From: Dyadobacter sp. MSC1_007
Lineage (GTDB): Bacteria > Bacteroidota > Bacteroidia > Cytophagales > Spirosomataceae
Direction of reading: 5' to 3'
Assembly: GCF_023667495.1 (NCBI RefSeq)
Contig: NZ_JAMOZL010000003.1
Location: 310,001-374,000 of the forward strand
Length of the DNA: 64,000 nucleotides
The position numbers and the translations under genes are program-made. Below are positions 16,217 to 24,038 of this stretch, in pieces; positions within the stretch are counted from its first letter, which is position 1; every line of letters starts with the position of its first letter. The notes below the pieces were generated by a model. The model searched no databases. It was given only the letters and a program-made list of their open reading frames with translations, and was not told the origin of the DNA.

Positions 16217-17620
16217 GTGACGTTAATTAAATCTATCTCAGGAATCAGAGGAATCGTGGGTGGAAAATCGGGTGAGGCGCTGACTCCGATTGATGTTGTT
16301 AAGTTTGCTGCTGCATACGGAACATGGGTGAGGCGTAGTAATCCGCAAAATTTGAAGGTGGTGATCGGCAGGGATGCCAGGCTTTCCGGTGAAATGGTGA
16401 GCCGTCTGGTAGCCGGGACTTTACAAGGTGTAGGGCTTCATGTCATTGACCTTGGCCTTTCTACGACACCAACTGTTGAGATAGCCGTCAAGGCAGAGGA
16501 TGCAGCCGGAGGTATCATTCTTACCGCGAGCCATAATCCTATCCAATGGAATGCCCTCAAACTCCTGAACCACGAAGGAGAGTTTATTTCGGAAGCAGAA
16601 GGAGAAGAAGTGCTCCGGATCGCCGACGAAGAGGACTTCATTTTTACCGATGTGAAAAAACTCGGTACTTACAGTTCCAACGATTCTTATCTGCAAAAAC
16701 ACATCGATCATGTGCTATCGCTGGCACTGGTAGATGTGGAAGCAATTAAAAATGCCAATTTCCGGATTGTAGTCGATGCGGTCAATTCCACAGGCGGGAT
16801 TGTCGTTCCTATGCTCCTGGAAGCCCTTGGCGTAGCTCCCAAAAATATCAAAAAGCTCAATTGCGAGCCTACGGGTAATTTTGCACACAACCCTGAACCA
16901 CTTCCGGAACACCTCAGGGAGATCAGCAAAGAGCTTAATGACGGATCGTTCAATCTGGGTATCGTTGTAGATCCGGATGTGGACCGGCTTGCATTGATGT
17001 GCGAGGACGGAACGCCGTTCGGAGAAGAATATACCCTGGTAGCAGTGGCCGATTACGTTTTGAAAAACACGCCCGGCAATACGGTTTCCAACCTTTCGTC
17101 CACAGCCGCATTGCGTGATGTGACAGTGAAAGCAGGCGGCACGTATTCTGCGTCGGCGGTAGGAGAGGTCAATGTCGTGAATGCGATGAAGGCTAATAAT
17201 GCGGTGATCGGCGGGGAAGGCAATGGAGGTGTTATTTATCCTGAAAGCCATTACGGCCGTGATGCCCTGGTTGGTATCGCATTGTTTCTGACGCATTTGG
17301 CGAAGTTTGGAAAAACAGCATCTGTATTGCGCAGGTCATATCCGAACTACTATATCTCGAAAAACAAGATCGAGCTTACGCCGGACATCAATGTCGATAA
17401 CATTCTCGACCGTATCCAGACCCGTTATTCTAAGCAGCCATTGAACACGATTGATGGTGTGCGGATCGAATTCGACCGTGAATGGGTGCATTTGCGCAAA
17501 TCGAACACGGAGCCGATTATCAGGATTTATTCGGAATCGGAAACGCAGACGACGGCTACTAATCTTGCCAATAAGATTATCTCCGACATCAAGGAGATCA
17601 TATCGGAACCGAAGAAGTAA
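16217..17620 (+). CDS. glmM: Phosphoglucosamine mutase / phosphohexomutase
   Basis: A 467-residue alpha-D-phosphohexomutase. The phosphoserine loop is 'TASHNP' (Ser105), the metal-binding loop is 'DPDVDRL' (about residues 253-259), the sugar-specificity loop contains 'GGEGNGG' (about 330-336) and the C-terminal phosphate-binding loop has 'KSNTEPIIR' (about 427). The start 'LIKSISGIRGIVGG' is typical of the Bacteroidota GlmM type. It converts glucosamine-6-phosphate to glucosamine-1-phosphate for UDP-GlcNAc and peptidoglycan. Related enzymes use glucose or mannose phosphates, so specificity is inferred from similarity and not proven. Start is GTG at 16217; a candidate promoter lies just upstream. 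The cysteine desulfurase gene follows after 76 bp. Confidence 0.88.
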   Translation: MTLIKSISGIRGIVGGKSGEALTPIDVVKFAAAYGTWVRRSNPQNLKVVIGRDARLSGEMVSRLVAGTLQGVGLHVIDLGLSTTPTVEIAVKAEDAAGGIILTASHNPIQWNALKLLNHEGEFISEAEGEEVLRIADEEDFIFTDVKKLGTYSSNDSYLQKHIDHVLSLALVDVEAIKNANFRIVVDAVNSTGGIVVPMLLEALGVAPKNIKKLNCEPTGNFAHNPEPLPEHLREISKELNDGSFNLGIVVDPDVDRLALMCEDGTPFGEEYTLVAVADYVLKNTPGNTVSNLSSTAALRDVTVKAGGTYSASAVGEVNVVNAMKANNAVIGGEGNGGVIYPESHYGRDALVGIALFLTHLAKFGKTASVLRRSYPNYYISKNKIELTPDINVDNILDRIQTRYSKQPLNTIDGVRIEFDREWVHLRKSNTEPIIRIYSESETQTTATNLANKIISDIKEIISEPKK

Positions 17621-17645
17621 CAAAGCTGTTGCTTAGGTCATTGGG

Positions 17646-17676
17646 TCACTTATTGTCAGCAATTGGCGATAAGTGA
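17646..17676. other. Inverted repeat between glmM and the cysteine desulfurase gene
   Basis: TCACTTAT (17646-17653) is the perfect complement of ATAAGTGA (17669-17676) across 15 nt, ending 20 bp before the ATG. It could be a weak terminator or an operator; nothing decides between them. Confidence 0.35.
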
Positions 17677-17696
17677 TCTTCTAATTTTATATCAAT

Positions 17697-18845
17697 ATGA
17701 AAGTCTATCTGGACAATGCGGCTACAACAAAACTCGATCCGGAAGTCCTGGAAGTGATGTTGCCGCTCATGACCGAGCAATTCGGAAACCCGTCATCCAT
17801 CCATTCCTATGGCCGTGCAGTGCGCTCCTCGATCGAACGTGCGAGAAAGACCATCGCTGGCATTTTGAATGCGGCCCCTGCGGAAATATTCTTTACTTCG
17901 GGTGGAACCGAGGCTGACAATACGGCCATTCGTTCAAGTATCGAGACTTTCGGGCTGAAACATGCTATTACTTCACGGATCGAGCACCATGCCGTGCTGC
18001 ATACGCTGGAACATTTGAAGAAAACGGGCCAGATTGCTTTGAGTTTCGTTAACCTGAATGAAAAAGGCGAAGTCGATTTACAGCACCTGGAAACATTGTT
18101 GGCGGCAAATCCACGCTCGCTGGTATCGTTAATGCATGGAAATAATGAAATCGGCAACCTGCTCGACCTTGAAGCAGTGGGCGATCTTTGTGAAAAATAC
18201 GACGCGATATTCCACAGCGATACCGTGCAGACAATGGGCCATTACAAGCATGATCTGCAACAATTAAAGACGAACTTCATTGTAGGTGCGGCCCATAAGT
18301 TCAACGGACCCAAAGGAGTTGGATTTTTATATGTAAGACCAGGGATCAAGATTAATCCTTTCGTTCATGGGGGTGCTCAGGAGCGTAACATGCGCGGGGG
18401 AACCGAAAACATTTACGGGATCGTAGGCCTGGCGAAAGCTTTGGAAATCGCTTACCGCGATATGGACGATCATCGCAGGCATATTGAAGGTTTGAAAACG
18501 CGGATGATCGACAAGTTGAAAGCTTCGATAGACGGAGTGACTTTTAATGGCAACTCAGCAGATCTTGATAAAAGTTTATATACTGTACTTAGCGTGAGCC
18601 TGCCTCCTTCGGATATCAGCGATATGCTGCTATTCAATCTGGATATTGCCGGAATTGCCGTTTCTGGCGGCAGCGCATGTTCGAGCGGAACCGACATTGG
18701 TTCGCATGTGCTCAATGAGCTGAGGATCGATGAAAATAGGGCTAATGTGCGTTTCTCTTTCGGGAAGTACAACACCGAAGCCGAGATCGATTACGCGGCG
18801 GCCACATTAGCCGATTTATATAAGAAAGAAAGCATTGCCTTATAA
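17697..18845 (+). CDS. Cysteine desulfurase (NifS/IscS family)
   Basis: A 382-residue class V aminotransferase-fold PLP enzyme. Marks are 'YLDNAATTKLDPEVL' at the N-terminus, the 'NNEIG' motif near 149-153, PLP Lys201 in 'GAAHKFNGPKG', and catalytic Cys328 in 'SGGSACSSGTD'. It removes sulfur from L-cysteine as an enzyme persulfide for Fe-S clusters or thiolated tRNA. Length and the short Cys loop fit the IscS/NifS (group I) class and not SufS. No iscU or iscA is adjacent, so which pathway it feeds cannot be told; tRNA thiolation is a possible alternative. It converges on hemH across a shared terminator. Confidence 0.92.
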   Translation: MKVYLDNAATTKLDPEVLEVMLPLMTEQFGNPSSIHSYGRAVRSSIERARKTIAGILNAAPAEIFFTSGGTEADNTAIRSSIETFGLKHAITSRIEHHAVLHTLEHLKKTGQIALSFVNLNEKGEVDLQHLETLLAANPRSLVSLMHGNNEIGNLLDLEAVGDLCEKYDAIFHSDTVQTMGHYKHDLQQLKTNFIVGAAHKFNGPKGVGFLYVRPGIKINPFVHGGAQERNMRGGTENIYGIVGLAKALEIAYRDMDDHRRHIEGLKTRMIDKLKASIDGVTFNGNSADLDKSLYTVLSVSLPPSDISDMLLFNLDIAGIAVSGGSACSSGTDIGSHVLNELRIDENRANVRFSFGKYNTEAEIDYAAATLADLYKKESIAL

Positions 18846-18850
18846 AAGCC

Positions 18851-18885
18851 AAAACCCGGCTCCTGAATCAGGCAGCCGGGTTTTT
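18851..18885. terminator. Bidirectional terminator, cysteine desulfurase / hemH
   Basis: AAAACCCGGCT (18851-18861) pairs perfectly with AGCCGGGTTTT (18874-18884), with A- and T-rich ends on both sides. It serves the plus-strand gene and overlaps the last codons of hemH on the minus strand. Confidence 0.85.
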
Positions 18886-19938
18886 GATGATATCTTCCAG
18901 GGTTTCGACCCAAATGTCGCTGTCGTTCAGACTTTCGACAAGCTGCCAGTGATGGCCTCCTTCTTTTTCGAATAGCTCTTTATATTCCTCACCTACTTCA
19001 ATTGTCGTTTCGAGGCAATCGGCGACGAATGCTGGTGAAAAGGCAAGCACGCTTTTCACGCCTTTTTTGGTCAGTTCGGGGATGATTTCGTCGGTATAAG
19101 GCTTTATCCACGGATTTTTGCCCAATCTTGACTGGAAGCAGGTCGTATATTTCCCTTCCGGAATACCCAGCCCTTTAACAAGCAGCCGCGTCGTTTCAAA
19201 ACATTGGGCACGGTAGCAATGCTGATTGCGGTGATCGAGCTGGTCGCAGCAGCTGCCGAATTGGCAAAAACTGCCTGTTACATCGCCTTTGGTGATTTGC
19301 CGCTCCGGAAGTCCATGGTAGCTGAAAACAACATGATCGAAATCGCGTTCAGCCATATATTTTTTGCCAAGATCGACAAACCCCTGGATAAACTTCGGGT
19401 GTTCGAGGAACCGGTTTACGAAGCGTATTTCAGGTAACACTTCCCAGTCTTTAATCACCCGCATTACTTCTTTATACACCGAACCGGTGGAAGCGGAAGC
19501 ATATTGAGGGAAAAAGGGGACTACAATGATTTCTGTTAGGCATTCTTTGCGCAATGCATTCAGGCCGTTCTCAATGCTCGGGCTCTGGTAGCGCATGGCC
19601 AATTCCACCACGTAATCGTTACCGAGGACCTTTTGCAGTTTATCTTTTACTGAATAGCCATAGATTTTCAGCGGTGAGCCATCGGGCCTCCACAATTGCC
19701 TGTATACTTTCGCCGACTTCGGTGCCCTGAACGGCGCGATAATCAGGTTAATGAGAAACCAGCGGTTCAGATATGGAATATCGATTACGCGCTCGTCCAT
19801 CAGGAACTGGCGCAGGTATTTGCGTACATCGGGTACGGACGGGCTATCCGGTGTACCGAGGTTAACTATTAAAACGCCCGTTTTACGGACGTCGTTGAGA
19901 TTAGGTGAAGCAGAGGGTTGAGCCAATGTTGTACTCAT
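18868..19938 (-). CDS. hemH: Ferrochelatase
   Basis: A 356-residue enzyme inserting Fe2+ into protoporphyrin IX, the last step of heme synthesis. The N-terminus shows 'GVLIVNLGTPDSPSVPDVRK', and the catalytic His is in 'VFSYHGLPERQI' near residue 205. The conserved C-terminal 'SPAFVADCLETTIEV' is present. Just after the catalytic His region there is a Cys-rich insertion ('FCQFGSCCDQLDHRNQHCYR', then another Cys), which could bind metal or an Fe-S cluster. It is the last gene of the minus-strand arginine gene run, 75 bp after argF', with a hairpin in the gap, so it may be transcribed partly with them. Confidence 0.96.
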   Translation of the reverse strand: MSTTLAQPSASPNLNDVRKTGVLIVNLGTPDSPSVPDVRKYLRQFLMDERVIDIPYLNRWFLINLIIAPFRAPKSAKVYRQLWRPDGSPLKIYGYSVKDKLQKVLGNDYVVELAMRYQSPSIENGLNALRKECLTEIIVVPFFPQYASASTGSVYKEVMRVIKDWEVLPEIRFVNRFLEHPKFIQGFVDLGKKYMAERDFDHVVFSYHGLPERQITKGDVTGSFCQFGSCCDQLDHRNQHCYRAQCFETTRLLVKGLGIPEGKYTTCFQSRLGKNPWIKPYTDEIIPELTKKGVKSVLAFSPAFVADCLETTIEVGEEYKELFEKEGGHHWQLVESLNDSDIWVETLEDIIKNPAA

Positions 19939-19960
19939 TTCAAATTACAGTTTCATGATC

Positions 19961-19985
19961 GGAGACGGGGTTGGTGCCCGTTTCC
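19961..19985 (-). other. Hairpin between argF' and hemH
   Basis: GGAGACGGG (19961-19969) pairs with CCCGTTTCC (19977-19985) with one G-T wobble over a 7-nt loop. No clear U-tract follows on the minus strand, so it may be only a partial terminator or a processing site. Confidence 0.4.
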
Positions 19986-20013
19986 GTGTTTATTTCGCTC
20001 GCAAATGCAGCAA

Positions 20014-20961
20014 TTATAGTCCCAGCAGAACTTCCCGTAATGCTGCCTGTGCCGACCACTCGCGGTTCGCAGCTTGTTCGATCACCAGGGACCTTGGTCC
20101 GTCCAAAACTTCGTCGGCCACTTTCATATTGCGGCGAACGGGCAGGCAATGCATAAACTTGCCATTATCTGTCCGCGACATTTTTGCTTCCGTAATCATC
20201 CAGGAAGGATCGGCCGTCAGCACCTGGCCATATTGATTATAGGACGACCAGTTTTTGCCATAAACAAAATCAGCGCCTTCCAATGCTTTATCCTGGTCGT
20301 AAATCACTTGTCCTTTGCCTACAAACTCAGGAGAGAGGTCGTAGCCTTCGGGATGGGTGATTACCAGTTCCACGTCCATTGGGTTCATCCATTCGCAGAA
20401 CGAGTTCGCCACTGCCTGCGGCAATGCTTTGAAATGCGGGAGCCAGGTAAGGACAACTTTGGGTCGTTGTTTTAGTTTAAATTCTTCGATGGTAATGCAA
20501 TCTGCAAGGGATTGCAATGGATGGCGCGTAGCCGATTCAAGGTTGATGATCGGTACCTGTGCGTACTTTTTAAACTGTTGGAAAATGATTTCTGCATAAT
20601 CTTTTTCACGGTCTTGCAGGCCGGCGAAAGAACGGATGCCAATGATGTCGCAATAGCTACCGATCACTGCCGCAGCTTCCTTCACGTGTTCGGCTTTGTC
20701 GCCGTTCATGATAACGCCTTCTTCCATTTCGAGTCCCCAGCCATCCTGCCCGACGTTCATTGTAATCACGTTCAGTCCGAGATTCTGGGCAGCCTTTTGC
20801 GTGCTGATCCTGGTCCTTAAACTGGAATTGAAAAACAGAAGTCCGATGGTTTTGTTTTTGCCCAACGCGCTGTCCGCGAATGGGTCCCGCTTGGCTGCAA
20901 TGCCATTGGTAATGAGCTGAGGCAGGTCGGTGACGTCTTTAATGGAAAGAAAATGTTTCAT
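20014..20961 (-). CDS. argF': N-acylornithine (probably N-succinylornithine) carbamoyltransferase
   Basis: A 315-residue transcarbamylase of the acetyl/succinylornithine type found in Bacteroidota. The carbamoyl-phosphate loop is 'FFNSSLRTR' (residues 43-51) in place of the STRTR of ordinary OTCases. Other marks are 'ATRHPLQSLADCITIEE' and 'HCLPVRRNMKVADEV'. At residue 90 ('NGDKAEHV') the residue is Ala. From memory of the characterised enzymes, this position is Glu in the Xanthomonas acetylornithine enzyme and Pro in the Bacteroides fragilis succinylornithine enzyme, so a small residue points to the succinyl substrate. It transfers carbamoyl to N-acylornithine in arginine synthesis, next to argD. 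Confidence 0.93.
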   Translation of the reverse strand: MKHFLSIKDVTDLPQLITNGIAAKRDPFADSALGKNKTIGLLFFNSSLRTRISTQKAAQNLGLNVITMNVGQDGWGLEMEEGVIMNGDKAEHVKEAAAVIGSYCDIIGIRSFAGLQDREKDYAEIIFQQFKKYAQVPIINLESATRHPLQSLADCITIEEFKLKQRPKVVLTWLPHFKALPQAVANSFCEWMNPMDVELVITHPEGYDLSPEFVGKGQVIYDQDKALEGADFVYGKNWSSYNQYGQVLTADPSWMITEAKMSRTDNGKFMHCLPVRRNMKVADEVLDGPRSLVIEQAANREWSAQAALREVLLGL

Positions 20962-21030
20962 TCAGGTTAGTATTTCGGAGATCTTATTCCTTAGATCAAC
21001 TAAGGCAAGGATGGTATTAGTTCAAAAAAA

Positions 21031-22167
21031 TTAAACGGCTGCAACGGATACCTCTTTTTTCAATGCTTCAAAGAACAAATCGGCTTCTGTCTGGCCCAAT
21101 GCTAATGAAGGCAATAGTCTTATTGTGCTGGTACCCGCAACGCCTGTGAACATTTTGTGCTCAAACAAAAGTTTATTCCGAAGGTCTTTTACGGGAAAAT
21201 CATATTCGATCCCGATCATCAGGCCGCGTCCTCTCAGTTCCTTATAACCTCCTATTTCGCGGATGCCGTTGAACAGATACTCTCCGATTTTCGCTGCGTT
21301 ATCAATCAGATTTTCGTCTTTCATGACATCCAACACAGCGACACCTGCTGCGCACGCCAAATGGTTTCCTCCGAATGTAGTCCCAAGTAAGCCATAGCTG
21401 GCTTTGAATTTTGGAGAGATCAATATACCACCGATCGGGAAGCCATTGCCCATACCTTTGGCCATCGACATAATATCCGGCTCAATTCCGCTGAATTGGT
21501 GAGAGAAGAATTTACCTGTTCTTCCGTAGCCGCATTGCACGCTGTCGAGGATCAGGATAGCCCCGGTTTCGTCACATTTGCGTCTCAATGTCTGCAAAAA
21601 TTCGTCCGTACAAACGTGGATGCCGCCCACGCCTTGAATACCTTCTACGATCACCGCACACACTTCATCCGTAATGCCTTCTTCCGCCGCTGTAGCGTCA
21701 TTGAAAGGCAGGAATGTCACGTGCTTGTTGTAGTTAATAGGCGCAACGATTGCCGGATTGTCCGTCGCTGCCACTGCACCAGCTGTCCGGCCGTGGAATG
21801 ATTTGGTAAATGAAATAACTTTCGTCCGGCCGTTATGGAACGATGCCAGCTTCAATGCATTTTCGTTGGCTTCGGCACCCGAGTTGCAGAGGAAAAGCTT
21901 ATAGTCCGGGTAGCCCGAAAGCTCGCCCAGTTTTTCTGCTAATTCTTCCTGCAATGAAATTTTTACAGAATTAGAATAAAAGCTGATCGCATTCAACTGC
22001 TTGGTGAGCATATCCACATAATAGGGATGCGCGTGGCCGACAGAAATTACAGCGTGGCCGCCATAGAGGTCGAGGTATTTGGTACCGTTCTGGTCCCAAA
22101 GATAGCTTCCCTGCGCCTTAACCGGCTCTATATCGTAAATAGGGTAAACATCAAATAAATGTGACAT
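21031..22167 (-). CDS. argD: Acetylornithine/N-acylornithine aminotransferase
   Basis: A 378-residue class III PLP aminotransferase. 'GTKYLDLYGGHAVISVGHAHP' is at the N-terminus, 'FLCNSGAEANENALKLA' contributes to the phosphate-binding site, 'LILDSVQCGYGRTGKFF' holds the PLP-contacting Asp, and the Schiff-base Lys is in 'SMAKGMGNGFPIGG' near residue 240. It converts the N-acylated glutamate semialdehyde to N-acylornithine with glutamate as amino donor. Within the minus-strand cluster it lies between the vapC remnant (15 bp upstream) and argF' (69 bp downstream). The acyl group may be succinyl here, judging from argF'. Ornithine or GABA aminotransferases are related, but the operon context settles the role. 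Confidence 0.96.
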   Translation of the reverse strand: MSHLFDVYPIYDIEPVKAQGSYLWDQNGTKYLDLYGGHAVISVGHAHPYYVDMLTKQLNAISFYSNSVKISLQEELAEKLGELSGYPDYKLFLCNSGAEANENALKLASFHNGRTKVISFTKSFHGRTAGAVAATDNPAIVAPINYNKHVTFLPFNDATAAEEGITDEVCAVIVEGIQGVGGIHVCTDEFLQTLRRKCDETGAILILDSVQCGYGRTGKFFSHQFSGIEPDIMSMAKGMGNGFPIGGILISPKFKASYGLLGTTFGGNHLACAAGVAVLDVMKDENLIDNAAKIGEYLFNGIREIGGYKELRGRGLMIGIEYDFPVKDLRNKLLFEHKMFTGVAGTSTIRLLPSLALGQTEADLFFEALKKEVSVAAV

Positions 22168-22182
22168 TGTCTTTTTTGTTTA

Positions 22183-22347
22183 TCAGACCAGTTCAAGAGA
22201 TTCAATCCTTTGAAAGTGTTCCTGGTCGAGTGTTTTGATTGGTAGTTGAAAAATGATCGCCGTCGCGGCGATGAATATATCTAAAACAGTTTTTGATTTG
22301 TCCGTTTTTCTAAGATATTCAATGAATATGCCTGTATCAACTACCAT
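22183..22347 (-). pseudogene. Internally deleted VapC-like PIN toxin remnant, 54 aa
   Basis: An uninterrupted 54-codon ORF that starts at ATG 22347 and stops at TGA 22183. It begins like a VapC toxin ('MVVDTGIFIEYLRKTDKSKT', with the PIN Asp4 and Glu10) and then jumps to the VapC C-terminal part ('DIFIAATAIIFQLPIKTLDQ', followed by 'EHFQRI'). Full PIN toxins are about 125-135 residues, so about 70 residues carrying the middle of the active site are missing, and the frame is retained. The start overlaps the antitoxin stop by 7 bp, as in intact vapBC operons. It should have no RNase activity. It is inserted 15 bp upstream of argD. Confidence 0.75.
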
Positions 22348-22568
22348 TCCTGGACTTTCCACTGGTTTAAGTTTTTTGCGTTTGCTTCAAGTTCCTTAAT
22401 ATCATCATCGCTCCATGTAGAAACCTTCTTGATTTTCTCTTTCCAACCAGTGAGGTCACCATCGGATTGTTTTGCTTTTTGTTTTAACAAAAGCATATCC
22501 GCATAGGCGATTAGTTGCCTGCGCTGCGGTTCACTTAATTGATTATATGTTTGAATCAAATCATTCAT
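22341..22568 (-). CDS. Putative VapB-type antitoxin of the broken vapBC pair
   Basis: A 75-residue protein ('MNDLIQTYNQLSEPQRRQLI') with a helical N-terminus and an acidic C-terminal region ('STWSDDDIKELEANAKNLNQ') ending in 'WKVQEW'. This layout is typical of antitoxins paired with PIN toxins in Bacteroidota: a dimerising or DNA-binding front and a toxin-wrapping tail. Family assignment is tentative, resembling DUF2281-like antitoxins. It lies 51 bp after argC and overlaps the VapC remnant by 7 bp. With the toxin deleted it would be a solitary antitoxin; it might still autoregulate or neutralise related toxins elsewhere. Confidence 0.7.
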   Translation of the reverse strand: MNDLIQTYNQLSEPQRRQLIAYADMLLLKQKAKQSDGDLTGWKEKIKKVSTWSDDDIKELEANAKNLNQWKVQEW

Positions 22569-22619
22569 GGTGATGATAAATAGTTATGTTCAAAACACAC
22601 TTAAATTTAACCAAATGCA

Positions 22620-23627
22620 TTAAAAAGCAGGTGCTTTCAACCGTAACCCCGCATCCTCGGGTAAGCCGAATGCCAGGTTCATATTCTGCACTGCCTGGCC
22701 CGATGCACCTTTTGTGAGGTTATCGATAATGGTGGTGATGAGCAGCTGACCGTCGTGGACTTCCAAATGCACAAAACACTTATTCGTATTGACAACCTGC
22801 TTCAAGTCAATAGGTGTATCGCTCACATGCGTGAATGGGTGCGACGCGTAAAAATCCTTATAGATCGTTTTCGCCTCTTCCAACGAACCTTCAAACCGCG
22901 TATAAACATTGGCTATAATGCCGCGTGTATAGTCACCGCGATAAGGCACAAAATTCACAGCTTTGTCGAATTCGCTCTGCAATTTCCCGAAAGTCATTTT
23001 AATCTCCGTCAAATGCTGGTGGGTAAATGCCTTATAGATCGACATGTTATTGCTTCTCCACGTAAAATGCGTCGTGGCACTCAATGCTTGCCCGGCGCCG
23101 GTGCTACCCGTTACCGCGCTTACGTGAATGTCATCTTTGATCAATCCAGCATTGGCCAGCGGAAGAACAGCAAGCTCAATGCTCGTCGCAAAACATCCGG
23201 GATTAGCTATTTTCGATGCTGTCTTGACCGCATCTCTTTGCAATTCCGGCAACCCATAAACAAATCCATTGGATTCATTCCTGAAATCCGTACTTAGGTC
23301 AATCACTTTGACCGATTCCGGCAGGCTATATTCATCCAAAAATTTCTTCGACTCGCCATGACCGGAGCAAAGGAAAATCGCATTCAATCCCTCCTGATTT
23401 AACAAGGCTTGAATATCGTCTCCTGAAAAAACCAGGTCCGTGTCACCCAGCAGGTCGGTATGCGTTGCATACACCGGCTTTCCAGTCTGGCTTTTGCTGT
23501 GGGCAAATGCGATGTTGGCATTCGGGTGATTGACCAGTATTCTGATTAACTCGCCGCCAGTGTATCCCGCCGCACCGATTATGCCTATATTGACTGAGTT
23601 TATGAGTTTATGAGTTAATGAGTTCAT
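22620..23627 (-). CDS. argC: N-acetyl-gamma-glutamyl-phosphate reductase
   Basis: A 335-residue enzyme that reduces N-acylglutamyl phosphate to the semialdehyde with NADPH. The Rossmann motif 'VNIGIIGAAGYTGGELIRIL' begins at residue 12 and catalytic Cys145 is in 'KIANPGCFATSIEL'; 'PVTGSTGAGQ'-type residues appear as 'VTGSTGAGQALSAT'. The first 11 residues ('MNSLTHKLINS') are not family sequence: they are encoded by the TGAGTTTATGAGTT repeats next to the IVP gene, which supply the only in-frame ATG (23627). It lies 13 bp downstream of the IVP gene and upstream of the vapBC remnant. Confidence 0.95.
   Translation of the reverse strand: MNSLTHKLINSVNIGIIGAAGYTGGELIRILVNHPNANIAFAHSKSQTGKPVYATHTDLLGDTDLVFSGDDIQALLNQEGLNAIFLCSGHGESKKFLDEYSLPESVKVIDLSTDFRNESNGFVYGLPELQRDAVKTASKIANPGCFATSIELAVLPLANAGLIKDDIHVSAVTGSTGAGQALSATTHFTWRSNNMSIYKAFTHQHLTEIKMTFGKLQSEFDKAVNFVPYRGDYTRGIIANVYTRFEGSLEEAKTIYKDFYASHPFTHVSDTPIDLKQVVNTNKCFVHLEVHDGQLLITTIIDNLTKGASGQAVQNMNLAFGLPEDAGLRLKAPAF
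23595..23627. repeat. TGAGTTTA-type tandem repeat at the argC start (left flank of IVP unit)
   Basis: TGAGTTTATGAGTTTATGAG and the following 13 bases form an 8-bp period array. GAGTTAATGAGTT (23612-23624) is the perfect complement of AACTCATTAACTC at 24026-24038 on the far side of the IVP gene. On the minus strand the array supplies the argC ATG and its first 11 codons. Confidence 0.85.
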
Positions 23628-23640
23628 ATTTTCTTTTACT

Positions 23641-23997
23641 TTACGAGGAACGTACTGTCTTAATCAGAGATATGAGCATGGCTTTAATCTCTTTGATTTC
23701 CAGATTACGTTTCTCAAATATTTCATTCGAAATATATTTCAGATCCTTGGAAAGCAACAGATAGTATTCTGTTTCGTGCAGGGACCCTAAGGATATTTGA
23801 AAAAAGTTGGCAATGTCGAGTGTTCCTTTTTTACCACACCCTTCTGCTAAATTGGCTGCGATAGAAATTGTTGATCGTCGCATTTGAGATACAAGTCCAA
23901 ATACCTCACTTTTCGGGAATTGATCTGTTAGTTGATAAACCTCTAAGACAAATGCATGGGATTTCTTCCAGACCTTCAATTCCTGATAGTTTTGCAT
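23641..23997 (-). CDS. Four-helix-bundle protein (23S rRNA intervening-sequence protein family)
   Basis: A 118-residue helical protein starting 'MQNYQELKVWKKSHAFVLEV', with 'FGLVSQMRRSTISIAANLAEG' and 'FFQISLGSLHETEYYLLLSK', which are hallmarks of the IVP/S23 family. Such proteins were first found encoded in 23S rRNA intervening sequences but occur in many copies across Bacteroidota genomes; their function is unknown. It lies between argG (34 bp) and argC (13 bp) on the same strand and is flanked by 13-bp inverted repeats of ACTCAT type. The arrangement suggests a small mobile unit that landed in the arg operon (inference). No rRNA is present nearby. Confidence 0.93.
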   Translation of the reverse strand: MQNYQELKVWKKSHAFVLEVYQLTDQFPKSEVFGLVSQMRRSTISIAANLAEGCGKKGTLDIANFFQISLGSLHETEYYLLLSKDLKYISNEIFEKRNLEIKEIKAMLISLIKTVRSS

Positions 23998-24025
23998 AGA
24001 TTCAACTCATGAACTTGTAACCCTA

Positions 24026-24038
24026 AACTCATTAACTC
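24026..24038. repeat. AACTCATTAACTC inverted repeat (right flank of IVP unit)
   Basis: A perfect 13-bp inverted copy of 23612-23624. It contains the stop codon of argG (24032-24034 on the minus strand). A looser ACTCATGAACTTG lies at about 24005-24017. Confidence 0.75.

Noticed and set aside
23595..24038. 23S rRNA intervening sequence
   Set aside because: The IVP protein family is named for these, but no rRNA sequence flanks the gene; it lies between argG and argC.
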